From: Pyropia yezoensis
Taxonomy: Eukaryota > Rhodophyta > Bangiophyceae > Bangiales > Bangiaceae
Reading direction: 5' to 3'
Assembly: GCA_009829735.1 (NCBI GenBank)
Contig: CM020618.1
Span: forward strand, 18,089,346-18,153,345
Length of the DNA stretch: 64,000 bases
Shown here: piece by piece, positions 43,107 through 53,033 of the stretch
Layout: the number at the start of each line of letters is the position of its first letter
How positions within the stretch are numbered: position 1 is the stretch's first letter
The notes under the pieces: generated by a model
The model's input: only the letters and a program-made list of their open reading frames with translations
What the model was told of the DNA's origin: nothing
Databases searched by the model: none
Position numbers and translations under genes: made by a program

Positions 43107-45035
43107 ATGGCGGCTTCGCGGCCTGCGTTTGCGGCGCCGCTGTGGGCGGTCGTGACGCGGCCGGCAGCGACGCCTGCTGCGTCCGTCGCCCAGCGGGGTT
43201 GGGGTGCGCCCGTTCGACGCCCCCCTCGGTGGGCGGCCGCCCGTCTCGGTGTCCGCCGTGCGTCGTCGAGGCGCGGGGCGGTGGTGGTAGCAGTGGCGCC
43301 CCCCCCCCCCTCACCCCCCTCTGCGGAAGAAGGCGGGGTGTCCTCCGCCGCCGCCGCGCCGCCTCCTCTCTCTTCAGATGCCGAAGCAGCAGACGTGCTT
43401 GTCGACATGGACGGGGCGCCGTCGGCGGAAGCGTTTGCCCACGCCCTGGCCTTCCTCCCCGCCCGCCGTGCAGTCACCGTCGTGGCGCTGTTGGGCGCGC
43501 TTGAGACGGCCTTTCTGACGGCAACCAAGGCATTTTCGTCGCCCGCAGCCATTTGTGGCACCCGCGGGTGCGTGGACGTACTGTCGGGGCCGTACGCGTC
43601 CTTCCTGGGCATCCCACTTTCCCTCTTTGGCTTTGTCTCGTACGCCGCCTTTGCCGCGCTGGCCGGCTGGCCGCTCGCCTCGCCGACAACGTCGCCTGAC
43701 TTTGTCCGCCGCGACGCGGCGACGCGGCCACTGATGGTGGGCCTGTCGGCGGCCATGGTGGTGTTTTCCGCGTACCTCGTGTCCCTCCTCGCGTTTGTCA
43801 TCCGCAGCCCGTGCGTGTACTGCCTTACGTCGGCGTCGCTGTGTGCGGCCCTCTTTGTACTCACCACGCTCGTCGGCCGGGCGGTGGCGAGCGTGGGCGC
43901 CACGGTCCGCATTGGGGGGGTGGGGGGCGTCGCCGCCGCGCTGCTGTCGGGGGTCGTTTTCTTGACGGCGCCGGTCAAGGCGGCGCCGCCGTCAGCCCCG
44001 CCAGCCATTACGGCCGTATCAGACCGCAAGGCCATGGTACGTTTTCGGGGGGCTTGTCCCCTGGAGGGGGGGGTGAAGGGTTGGGCGGGAGGGTAGGGGC
44101 TGCGGGGGCGCGGGAGGTCGAATGACGGGTCTCGCTGCCACGTCTGCCGGCAAGAGCGCGGGCACTGACGTGCGTGCTTGTGGCGGACGCTGGGTGATGC
44201 TCATGGCTGTGGCTGTGGTCCATCGGGTCGGTGTGCTGCTGCGCCCCCGTCTCGTGGCCCTGGAACTGGCCACCCGTCGTGTCGTGGCGCGGGATACGGG
44301 GACGGGGCGGGGGGACGTGGGGTTGGCGATGGTGATGGTGGTGGTGTTGTTGGTGGCGGCGGCGGTGTGTCGGTGCGTCTCGGGTTGCGCGCAGACACTG
44401 GCCAAGCGGCTAGAAGAGCAGGGTGCGACGATGTTTGGCGCCTACTGGTGCGGCCACTGCTATGCACAGAAGCAGCTGTTTGGCGCTGACGCGTTTGCGC
44501 GAATCCGCTACATTGAGTGCGCTCGCGACGGGGTGGGCTCCCAGGCGGCGTTGTGCCGCGAGAAAAAGGTGCCGGTACGTTCGCGCTCGCGTGGCCAGCC
44601 TTGGGCTGCTGCTCTTTCTCTTTCTATACAGAGATAGAGGTCGGTGCGGGGGGTGGTGTTTCACGCGGGGGTAAAGAGGCACGACGGCCGGCCGGTGGGT
44701 GTGGTCCCTCGTGTAGCGGGAGGCTGTCCACCCAGAGAGCGTCACGACTGACCCACCGCCTTGTATGTATCCTTGTCTGCCTGTGACGCCGCTGCCGCTG
44801 CCGCTGCCACCGGGACTGCCTGCGACCTTTGCTACCGTTGCTGGGACTAACCGTCCCCGCCGCTGGGACTACCTACAACCGCCACTGTCGTCGTCCACCG
44901 CCGCCGTCGCTGCCGTAGGGCTACCCGACGTGGGAGATCAATGGCGCGCTCTACCCGGGCGAGGCGGACCTGGCGGGCCTCCAGGCCATTCTCGACGGCA
45001 AGGTCCCGCCCTACGTTCCCGGCGGCCGCCCGTGA
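43107..45035 (+). CDS. LTO1: Plastid-type VKOR-thioredoxin fusion (LTO1-like thiol oxidoreductase), three exons
   Basis: Exons 43107-44036, 44395-44574 and 44919-45035 (all phase 0) give 408 residues. Both introns (358 and 344 bp) start GTACGT or GTACGTTT and end in CAG or TAG. Residues 1-65 are Ala/Arg/Ser-rich, consistent with a chloroplast transit peptide. The VKOR domain has the loop cysteines (ICGTRGCVDVLSGPYASFLG, about 149-168), four to five helices and the active-site CVYC at 236-239. The C-terminal thioredoxin-like domain has WCGHC (328-332), then YIECARDGVGSQAALC and YPTWEINGALYPGE. In plants and cyanobacteria such fusions form disulfides in lumenal proteins needed for photosystem II. 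Each domain and splice site is well supported; the thylakoid location is inferred. Confidence 0.92.
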
Positions 45036-46733
45036 GCGGCGGCGCGTGGGCGGCGGGTGGCGGCGGGCGGCGGCGGGCGGCGGCGGGCGGCGGTCCTTTC
45101 CCTCCCCTACCTACCCCTGCTGCGCCGTCTCGCTCCGCCCTCCCCGACCCTTCCCTTCGTTTCGCGGGTGTAAACTACAAGAGAAGAATTTAAGCCTCGT
45201 GTGTGCTCTCCTGTCCTTGTCGCCCTCTCCCTCTGCCGCACCCTTAACTCCGCGCGGGATGGACACGGCAGTGACGGCAACACCTTTCCCCACCACCACA
45301 CCACCGATGCCACTATGCTGTGTGTGGCTCCCTTTTCTTTGTTTCCCCCCCCCCTACCCTTCTTGTGACCCAGGGTGCCCGACACAGGGACCCACGCATG
45401 GCGGTAGCCACTCGCAGGGTTACGCCCCTGCAGGCTGGCCGGGCAGCACAAGAACAGATGATGGAGCGAAGTGTCCATACACTAGCCAGTGTTCCCCAAA
45501 ACAATTCTCGCGTGGCCACGCCCCGCGAGGGACAGGGTCGGGGAATGATAATGCCGGCGAACAAGCGTGCGACATAGAACACTGTGGGCCGACAGCCACG
45601 CCCCCTTCCCAGAGGCCGAAAGAGGGGACCCTGTCACTGTTGTCGCCGGGCTGGCCAGGGGGGCGCGCGGAGAGACTCCCACAGAGGGCACTTTGCAGGG
45701 GGGTGCCGGGGGGGTTGTGGGTGGCACCACGCCATTGGGGAGTGGGGACGGAAGGCAGGTGGGGGGGGGGGGGGGGGAAAGGAGGAGGAGAGGAGGAGGA
45801 GGGAGGAGGCGGCGACGGCGGCGGCGACGGTCGTGCAGGCGCGCACCCACGCCTGCACGATGGCCGTGGCCGCTCGCCTTGCGCGGCGGAACGGGATGCT
45901 GCCACCGTCCCGGTTGGCGGCGCCCGCTCCTCGGATATTGACAGCGGGCAGGCAGACGGGCGGCCGGCCGCGGCGGCTGCGGCTGCCGCGGCGCCCGTGG
46001 CGGCGGCACCTCTGCCCGTCTCGGCGCTGGCCGCCACCGCCCGCTGTGCCCCTTTGGGGAGCTCGCAGCGCCCGTGCGTCCCGCCCGCCAGCCCGTCCCG
46101 GCCTGCGGCCACGGGGATGCGGACGCGGGGGGGGGCTGCTAGCCGCGGCGGGGGGGGGACCGGCGGGTGGACGGGGTGGCCGCTTGCGGCGACGCCCCGT
46201 CCATGCCACCGCCGCCACGACAGCAGCGGTGGAGCACTGGGTGGGAGGGAGGGAGGGGAGGTGCAACGACGCGCCGTGCGGCGCCGTGCCGACGTGTGCC
46301 GCTCCTTCCCGTTTGCTTGACGGCCGGTGGTGGCTGGTGGCACCCGCGGCGGCGGTGGCTTCTGGGGGGGGTGGACGCCCATTGCGTCCTGTCCCTGCCC
46401 CCTCTGCCACGACAGAGGCGGTGGAGCGCGGGGCGGGGGAGAGTACCGCACCAACGCGGCTGCCTGGCACCCTTCCTGGCTGCTTGCAGAGACGGGTGCT
46501 CCCTGCCACCGCGCTGGAAGGGGAGTGAACGGGAGCGCCGGGTCTACAAGAGGGGGTGCACCCCCCTCGACGACGGCCCCACTTCCGGTCACACAGCCAC
46601 CGTCGCAGCCGCCCCAGTCCAACCTCCTCCTCCCTTCCCGACGACCAAGACCGAGCCACCCACCCATCCTACATCCTCCTCTTTGCCGGGGCTCCCCACT
46701 TTGAGGCCTCCCCCATCATCCCCACGTCTCACC
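45036..46733. other. Intergenic region upstream of the first twin gene
   Basis: No gene is recognised; open frames here are low-complexity. A TACAAGAGGGG element at 46544-46554, 180-190 bases before the downstream ATG, recurs in the otherwise unrelated promoter of the second twin. Confidence 0.4.
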
Positions 46734-48584
46734 ATGGCGCGCCTGGCCTGTGTGGTCGCCGCAACGGCGGTCGCGGTGGCGGCGGCGTCCTCATCGGCGG
46801 GCGCCGCCTCCCTCGACGAGGCGTCGGCGCGCACCTACTTTGCCAGCCTCCACCGCGGGTGGAAGAAGCCGGTGGCGGCGCCCCACAAGCCCGCCCACGG
46901 CAAGGGCGGCCTGCCGGTGGTGATTCTGCCCGCCAAGTCGGCGCTCCCCGTGGTGGTCCTCCCCGCCAAGTCGGAGCTCCCCGTGGTGGTCCTCCCTGCC
47001 GAGTCGGAGCTCCCCGTGGTGGTCCTCCCTGCCGAGTCGGAGCTCCCCGTGGTGGTCCTCCCCGCCGAGTCGGAGCTCCCCGTGGTGGTCCTCCCCGACG
47101 CGACGCCGTCCGCGTCGGCCAGCCCCGTGCCGTCGGCGTCGCCCAAGCCCGTGCTGTCGCCGGTCGGCACCACCGCGCCGCGGCCGACGGCGTGCATCCC
47201 GGCCGTCCGGAATGGGGTGACGTGCCCGTGCAAGGACGGCCGCCTCAACTGCGCCGCCGCCACCGCCGCCCCGTCCGCCGCGCCGTCGCCGCGGCCGACG
47301 GCATGCATCCCGGCCGTCCGCAACGGCGTGACGTGCCCGTGCAAGGACGGCCGCCTCAACTGCGCGGCCGCCACCGCCGCGCCGACCGCCGCCGCCGGCC
47401 TCGTCGACATTGACACGGTGGACGTGTTTGGGGAGGGCGCCGGCAAGGGCGACAAGCCGGTCGTCGCCACCGCCGTGCCGCGGCCGACGGCGTGCATCCC
47501 GGCGGTGCGTGATGGGGTGACGTGCCCGTGCAAGGACGGCCGCCTCAACTGCGCCGCCGCCACCGCCGCCCCGTCCACCCCGCCATCGCCGCGGCCGACG
47601 GCGTGCATCCCGGCCGTCCGCAACGGCGTGACGTGCCCGTGCAAGGACGGCCGCCTCAACTGTGCGGCCGCCACCGCCGCGCCGACCGCCGCGCCGTCGG
47701 CGGCGCCGACCGTGGCGCCGACCGCAGCGCCGACCGCCGCGCCGACGGCGGTAGTGGTGACGGCTGTGCCCACCATGCCGTCGGCCACCCCCGTGTCGAC
47801 CGTGGTGGTGGTGGTCCCGCCGCCGGCGCTGTGCAAGGTGTGCGACGTTGGCCGCGTGGTGGTCACGGCCGTACCGTGCATCAAGAAGGAGAAGAAGCTG
47901 GTGTACGGCTGTGGCTCGGCGCACACCTTTTCGTTCCCCGCGACGACCGTGACGTCCAAGGCGACGGCCACGGCTGCAGCGACGGCGGCGCCCGCCACCG
48001 GCTGCGTGCGGTGGGTGGAGGTGGCGGTCAAGACGACGTGCCCGCAGCGGAAGCTGGTCAAGGCATGCCACCAGGTGGTGTGCCCGGTCAAGGCGTGATA
48101 GAGCGAGACCGCAGGGCATCGCCGTGTGGCGCACCGCCAGAGGGGATGGGCGGGCGACGCGACCTGGGTCGCCCGTATCTGCAGTTGTTAATTATTGTTA
48201 ACATCTAAAGTCAAATGTACATTTAATCGATCTTCCATGTCTTTTGCACAGTGGTTTTCAACTCGCTTACGTATCTACTTGTGTCTGCATGTCGCGCGGT
48301 TGCTGGGCGGGATGGGGGAAGGCGTCGTCGGCAAAGATGGACCCAGCCGCGTGAGGCCGTTTTTGAGAAGGGTGCAGAGGAGGGCCTGAGCTTGCCTTCC
48401 CGTGGACTGTGTCCTGCTCAAGTTGATCGCTGTCAGCTACCCACGGGCAGTTGCGTCCACGGCTCTGGCGCACGCAGGGTTGGCAAAAAGTGCAAACAGG
48501 TGAAGTTGGTATCTGGCGTCCCGCGGGCTAGCCGAAGGAGCAGAGAAGGAAGCGTCCCCCTCATGGGGGTCAGCAGTGGCGTCC
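46731..48584 (+). repeat. Left arm of a 1.85-kb inverted duplication
   Basis: This arm is the reverse complement of 48969-50822, centred at 48776.5. The translated sequences in several frames are identical between arms, so the match is essentially perfect. The outer edge falls four bases before the start codon, and the inner edge is about 490 bases past the stop. Confidence 0.92.
46734..48098 (+). CDS. Secreted Cys-rich repeat protein, copy 1
   Basis: I do not recognise a named family. The 454 residues begin with a clear signal peptide (LACVVAATAVAVAAASSSAG). Five or six tandem 11-residue LPVVVLPAESE units follow (about residues 60-125). Then come four units of a Cys module, ACIPAVRNGVTCPCKDGRLN plus C, with spacing C-x9-C-x-C-x6-C; each is preceded by PRPT and followed by an Ala/Thr/Pro linker. 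A second, different Cys-rich region closes the protein (LCKVCDVG, VPCIKKEKKLVYGC, CVRWVEVAVKTTC, ACHQVVC). The design suggests an extracellular matrix or cell-wall protein with disulfide-linked modules. It is an exact twin of the gene at 49455-50819. Confidence 0.8.
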   Translation: MARLACVVAATAVAVAAASSSAGAASLDEASARTYFASLHRGWKKPVAAPHKPAHGKGGLPVVILPAKSALPVVVLPAKSELPVVVLPAESELPVVVLPAESELPVVVLPAESELPVVVLPDATPSASASPVPSASPKPVLSPVGTTAPRPTACIPAVRNGVTCPCKDGRLNCAAATAAPSAAPSPRPTACIPAVRNGVTCPCKDGRLNCAAATAAPTAAAGLVDIDTVDVFGEGAGKGDKPVVATAVPRPTACIPAVRDGVTCPCKDGRLNCAAATAAPSTPPSPRPTACIPAVRNGVTCPCKDGRLNCAAATAAPTAAPSAAPTVAPTAAPTAAPTAVVVTAVPTMPSATPVSTVVVVVPPPALCKVCDVGRVVVTAVPCIKKEKKLVYGCGSAHTFSFPATTVTSKATATAAATAAPATGCVRWVEVAVKTTCPQRKLVKACHQVVCPVKA

Positions 48585-48968
48585 TCACCACAGTCAGTGA
48601 ATGTTGCGCAGGCGGCTCTGGACTAGCAGCGGGGTGCAGTGGGGGGCGAAGTGATTGGTGGTGTACTCGGGCGATCGAAGCAAGTGGATGTGGAGGTTTT
48701 TCGTCTCGGCGTCGCCGGTTTTTCGCAATGTGCCTACGGCTCGAGGCTGTCATTGTCTCGTTAGCAGTGGTAAAAGAAAAAAGAAAACTCCAGGATAGAG
48801 CTGTTGACGCCGCACAGAGCTCGGAGGGGCATCTCCCTCAATCCAAGGCCTAGAATTGTTCCCGCATCCTCCCTTCCACGCCACGCCAATCTTACCAAAG
48901 GGCTGGGCACGGCAGGGCAAGGATGAAACGACTCATTGCCTTGCAGACAGCCTCTTCGCCAGATCGGC
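48585..48968. other. 384-bp unique spacer at the centre of the inverted duplication
   Basis: Single-copy sequence between the two arms. It is moderately A/T-rich, with an AAAAGAAAAAAGAAAA stretch near 48772-48786. No gene is recognised. Confidence 0.7.
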
Positions 48969-50822
48969 GGACGCCACTGCTGACCCCCATGAGGGGGACG
49001 CTTCCTTCTCTGCTCCTTCGGCTAGCCCGCGGGACGCCAGATACCAACTTCACCTGTTTGCACTTTTTGCCAACCCTGCGTGCGCCAGAGCCGTGGACGC
49101 AACTGCCCGTGGGTAGCTGACAGCGATCAACTTGAGCAGGACACAGTCCACGGGAAGGCAAGCTCAGGCCCTCCTCTGCACCCTTCTCAAAAACGGCCTC
49201 ACGCGGCTGGGTCCATCTTTGCCGACGACGCCTTCCCCCATCCCGCCCAGCAACCGCGCGACATGCAGACACAAGTAGATACGTAAGCGAGTTGAAAACC
49301 ACTGTGCAAAAGACATGGAAGATCGATTAAATGTACATTTGACTTTAGATGTTAACAATAATTAACAACTGCAGATACGGGCGACCCAGGTCGCGTCGCC
49401 CGCCCATCCCCTCTGGCGGTGCGCCACACGGCGATGCCCTGCGGTCTCGCTCTATCACGCCTTGACCGGGCACACCACCTGGTGGCATGCCTTGACCAGC
49501 TTCCGCTGCGGGCACGTCGTCTTGACCGCCACCTCCACCCACCGCACGCAGCCGGTGGCGGGCGCCGCCGTCGCTGCAGCCGTGGCCGTCGCCTTGGACG
49601 TCACGGTCGTCGCGGGGAACGAAAAGGTGTGCGCCGAGCCACAGCCGTACACCAGCTTCTTCTCCTTCTTGATGCACGGTACGGCCGTGACCACCACGCG
49701 GCCAACGTCGCACACCTTGCACAGCGCCGGCGGCGGGACCACCACCACCACGGTCGACACGGGGGTGGCCGACGGCATGGTGGGCACAGCCGTCACCACT
49801 ACCGCCGTCGGCGCGGCGGTCGGCGCTGCGGTCGGCGCCACGGTCGGCGCCGCCGACGGCGCGGCGGTCGGCGCGGCGGTGGCGGCCGCACAGTTGAGGC
49901 GGCCGTCCTTGCACGGGCACGTCACGCCGTTGCGGACGGCCGGGATGCACGCCGTCGGCCGCGGCGATGGCGGGGTGGACGGGGCGGCGGTGGCGGCGGC
50001 GCAGTTGAGGCGGCCGTCCTTGCACGGGCACGTCACCCCATCACGCACCGCCGGGATGCACGCCGTCGGCCGCGGCACGGCGGTGGCGACGACCGGCTTG
50101 TCGCCCTTGCCGGCGCCCTCCCCAAACACGTCCACCGTGTCAATGTCGACGAGGCCGGCGGCGGCGGTCGGCGCGGCGGTGGCGGCCGCGCAGTTGAGGC
50201 GGCCGTCCTTGCACGGGCACGTCACGCCGTTGCGGACGGCCGGGATGCATGCCGTCGGCCGCGGCGACGGCGCGGCGGACGGGGCGGCGGTGGCGGCGGC
50301 GCAGTTGAGGCGGCCGTCCTTGCACGGGCACGTCACCCCATTCCGGACGGCCGGGATGCACGCCGTCGGCCGCGGCGCGGTGGTGCCGACCGGCGACAGC
50401 ACGGGCTTGGGCGACGCCGACGGCACGGGGCTGGCCGACGCGGACGGCGTCGCGTCGGGGAGGACCACCACGGGGAGCTCCGACTCGGCGGGGAGGACCA
50501 CCACGGGGAGCTCCGACTCGGCAGGGAGGACCACCACGGGGAGCTCCGACTCGGCAGGGAGGACCACCACGGGGAGCTCCGACTTGGCGGGGAGGACCAC
50601 CACGGGGAGCGCCGACTTGGCGGGCAGAATCACCACCGGCAGGCCGCCCTTGCCGTGGGCGGGCTTGTGGGGCGCCGCCACCGGCTTCTTCCACCCGCGG
50701 TGGAGGCTGGCAAAGTAGGTGCGCGCCGACGCCTCGTCGAGGGAGGCGGCGCCCGCCGATGAGGACGCCGCCGCCACCGCGACCGCCGTTGCGGCGACCA
50801 CACAGGCCAGGCGCGCCATGGT
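48969..50822 (-). repeat. Right arm of the 1.85-kb inverted duplication
   Basis: Mirror of 46731-48584. Upstream of the start codon the two copies share no clear sequence, except for the TACAAGAGGGG element. Confidence 0.92.
49455..50819 (-). CDS. Secreted Cys-rich repeat protein, copy 2 (identical twin)
   Basis: Its 454 residues are the same as copy 1 in every frame I compared, transcribed toward copy 1 (tail to tail). The 3-prime untranslated region is also duplicated, so transcripts that run past their ends could pair with each other over the shared arms. The 5-prime region is unrelated to that of copy 1, so the twins may be regulated differently. Identity implies either very recent duplication or continuing gene conversion; an assembly artefact should be excluded. 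Confidence 0.8.
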   Translation of the reverse strand: MARLACVVAATAVAVAAASSSAGAASLDEASARTYFASLHRGWKKPVAAPHKPAHGKGGLPVVILPAKSALPVVVLPAKSELPVVVLPAESELPVVVLPAESELPVVVLPAESELPVVVLPDATPSASASPVPSASPKPVLSPVGTTAPRPTACIPAVRNGVTCPCKDGRLNCAAATAAPSAAPSPRPTACIPAVRNGVTCPCKDGRLNCAAATAAPTAAAGLVDIDTVDVFGEGAGKGDKPVVATAVPRPTACIPAVRDGVTCPCKDGRLNCAAATAAPSTPPSPRPTACIPAVRNGVTCPCKDGRLNCAAATAAPTAAPSAAPTVAPTAAPTAAPTAVVVTAVPTMPSATPVSTVVVVVPPPALCKVCDVGRVVVTAVPCIKKEKKLVYGCGSAHTFSFPATTVTSKATATAAATAAPATGCVRWVEVAVKTTCPQRKLVKACHQVVCPVKA

Positions 50823-53033
50823 CGGTTGCGAAGAGGGTGGGGGAGGGGTGTCAACGGCGAGAACGCGGGATGGGGGAGGTGGTAGGATGGGGAGGCCGAG
50901 GAGGTTGGCTGGTTGCTGCGGCGGTGGCTGTGGGATGGGGAGAGTGGCTGTCGTCGCGGGGGGGACGGGCCCCTCTTGTACGCCTCCCCGCCGGCGGGAG
51001 GCCGCCGTCGCCCCCCGCTTTCCCACCCCCCCCCAGCAGCGGCGGGGCGCAGCTGCGTCTACGGCGTTGGGTGCCAGCCTCCCAGCCTGCGGGTGGACTG
51101 CCTGGCCACCCCCAGTGGCAAGGCCGCGTGCCGCGACAGCGCAGCAGCGGGTGCCGTGGCGCACTACGCCCCCGCCAACCCCCCCCCCCCCCGTCCCCGC
51201 CCGCACACCCACGCTCCGCTGACGCCGTCGTGGCAGCGCTGGTAAGGCGGGGTGGACGCAAGCGGCGCCGCTTCCTCCTCCCCCCCCCCCCGCCATGGTC
51301 ACCACTGGCGGCACCACCGCGGCGCTCCCACCCACCGCCCGACGTGGCACCGTGTGGGGCGCCCTCGGCGCGGGTGCCACGCCGAGCGCGGCGTGCATGC
51401 AGGGGGCGGGGCAGGCAGGCGCGCGCAAAGAGCGGGCGCCCCGCCGGACCCCCATTGGGCGCGGCACGCCCAACGCGGTATGGCGGCAGAGGCCAGGACG
51501 TCACGGCCACGCCCGCCGCCGCCCCCCCCCCCCCGCCCGCCTCACCCCACCCCCCCAACAGCAACATCAGTGAGTGGTAGCGCCTGCGGTAGGTGCGCCC
51601 ACTGGCACATCCGCCCCACCGGCGGGACGGCGGTGCGGGCGAGGGCGGTGGCCACCTCCACCTCCCCCCCCCCCCCCCCCCCCCATCCGGCACCGCGTGC
51701 GTGCGGCACCCGCCCGTCGCCGCCGCAACGTTGTCGTACGTACGCCGCTACTGTCAATGCCACTACCGTTGCAGTGGCTTGCCGCCGCCGCCACCAGTCC
51801 CGCCACGGCAACGGGCGGGCAGGCGCACGGGCGCCGCGGCGGGCGGCCGCTGCCGCCAGCCGGCCGGCCGCGAGTGCGCCTGCCCGGCCACGGGCGCCCG
51901 TAGCGGACGCGTATCCAGGCTGCAGCCTGCAGGTTGCACGGCGGGGCGGGGGGCGTGTGTCTGTCGCGGGACGAAAGGGGGGGGGGCAAACACCCACCGC
52001 TGGATAGCAGGGCCTCGGCGCTTGTAGGCCCTATAGGGGGGGGGGGGGGGGGGGTGGGGGGGGGGGGGGGGGGGAGGTGGGGTGGCGGCGACGGGGGTGG
52101 CGAGACACGGCCGCCGCTGCTTCCAACCGCCAGTCACAGGTGCCACGGTGCTCGCTTTACCAGACTGGCGTCGGGAGGGGGCGGCGCCAGAGGGCGCGAC
52201 GGCTGTCCTCCTTTCGGCGGCAGCAGACGCGACAGCCACGGGCAGGTGGACTCTGGCTCACCGTCACCGTCCAGTTGGGGCGCAGCTTCTGTGACCACCC
52301 GTCGAGGCCACTTCGGGTGGGCTGGAGCGAGGAGAGAAACGTGGACCGCCCTCCTCTTGATACTCAGGGGGGGGGGGGGGGTGGGGGAGGGGGAGGGGGA
52401 GGGAAGGGGCGGCGACAGCAAAGGAGCGTCCCGCTTGCCTAAGACGGCCTCTTCTGGCGCGCGGGCGAGATGGGGACAGAGGGGCGCCCTGACGGGCAGA
52501 AGGGGATTGTCGATGGGTGCCGGCGGGATTAAGGCGGCGGGGGGGGGGGGGCGGGGGGGGGGGGACCGAGCGACATGCACTAAGGTCCACAAAGCGCACG
52601 AGCGTTGGCTGACGGGTGGGCAACGCGGGGGGTGGGCGGCATAGGATGGTCACGGACAGAGGCTGGTGGGGAGACGGGGTGGGGGGGGAGTAGGAAGGAT
52701 TGGCCGTGCTGGCCAAGACGACCGCAGGGCGAGCGGGCATGGCACGACCGGTTTCAAAAACAACGTGTTCTCTGTCTTCCTCCCGCTCTGCCGGCGTGTG
52801 GCCTCGGCGGCGCAGCCATCCCGCCCGCTCACCCCTCCAGTCATGGCGTGCACCTCTCCCCGCCCCCCGCCCCTCAATCGGTGCTGGCCGCGTCCACCCC
52901 CCCCCCACCTCGGCCACCTGGTTGTCATCTACGGCTCATCCACCCCACGGCCACCCCTCCACCACTCCCTGCTCACGGCGCGCCTGCGCCTCGACCCTCC
53001 CCCCCCTTGAAGGGTCGTGCGCCGGGCGGCGCC
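50823..53033. other. Intergenic region between the second twin and the protease gene
   Basis: It holds the promoter of the second twin (the TACAAGAGGGG element on the minus strand at 50970-50980). Several G- or C-runs occur, for example at 52029-52074. No protein or RNA gene is recognised. Confidence 0.4.
50970..50980 (-). promoter_or_regulatory. TATA-like element TACAAGAGGGG upstream of the second twin gene
   Basis: The same 11 bases occur 180-190 bases upstream of copy 1 (46544-46554) and about 150-160 bases upstream of copy 2, although the surrounding upstream sequences differ. It resembles the TATAAAGGGG of the protease promoter and may be a core-promoter element. Confidence 0.4.

Noticed and set aside
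46791-48134. 447-codon frame antisense to the secreted twin gene, with an equal one over copy 2
   Set aside because: It is a His/Arg-rich shadow of the GC-rich coding sequence; the sense frame has a signal peptide and conserved Cys modules.
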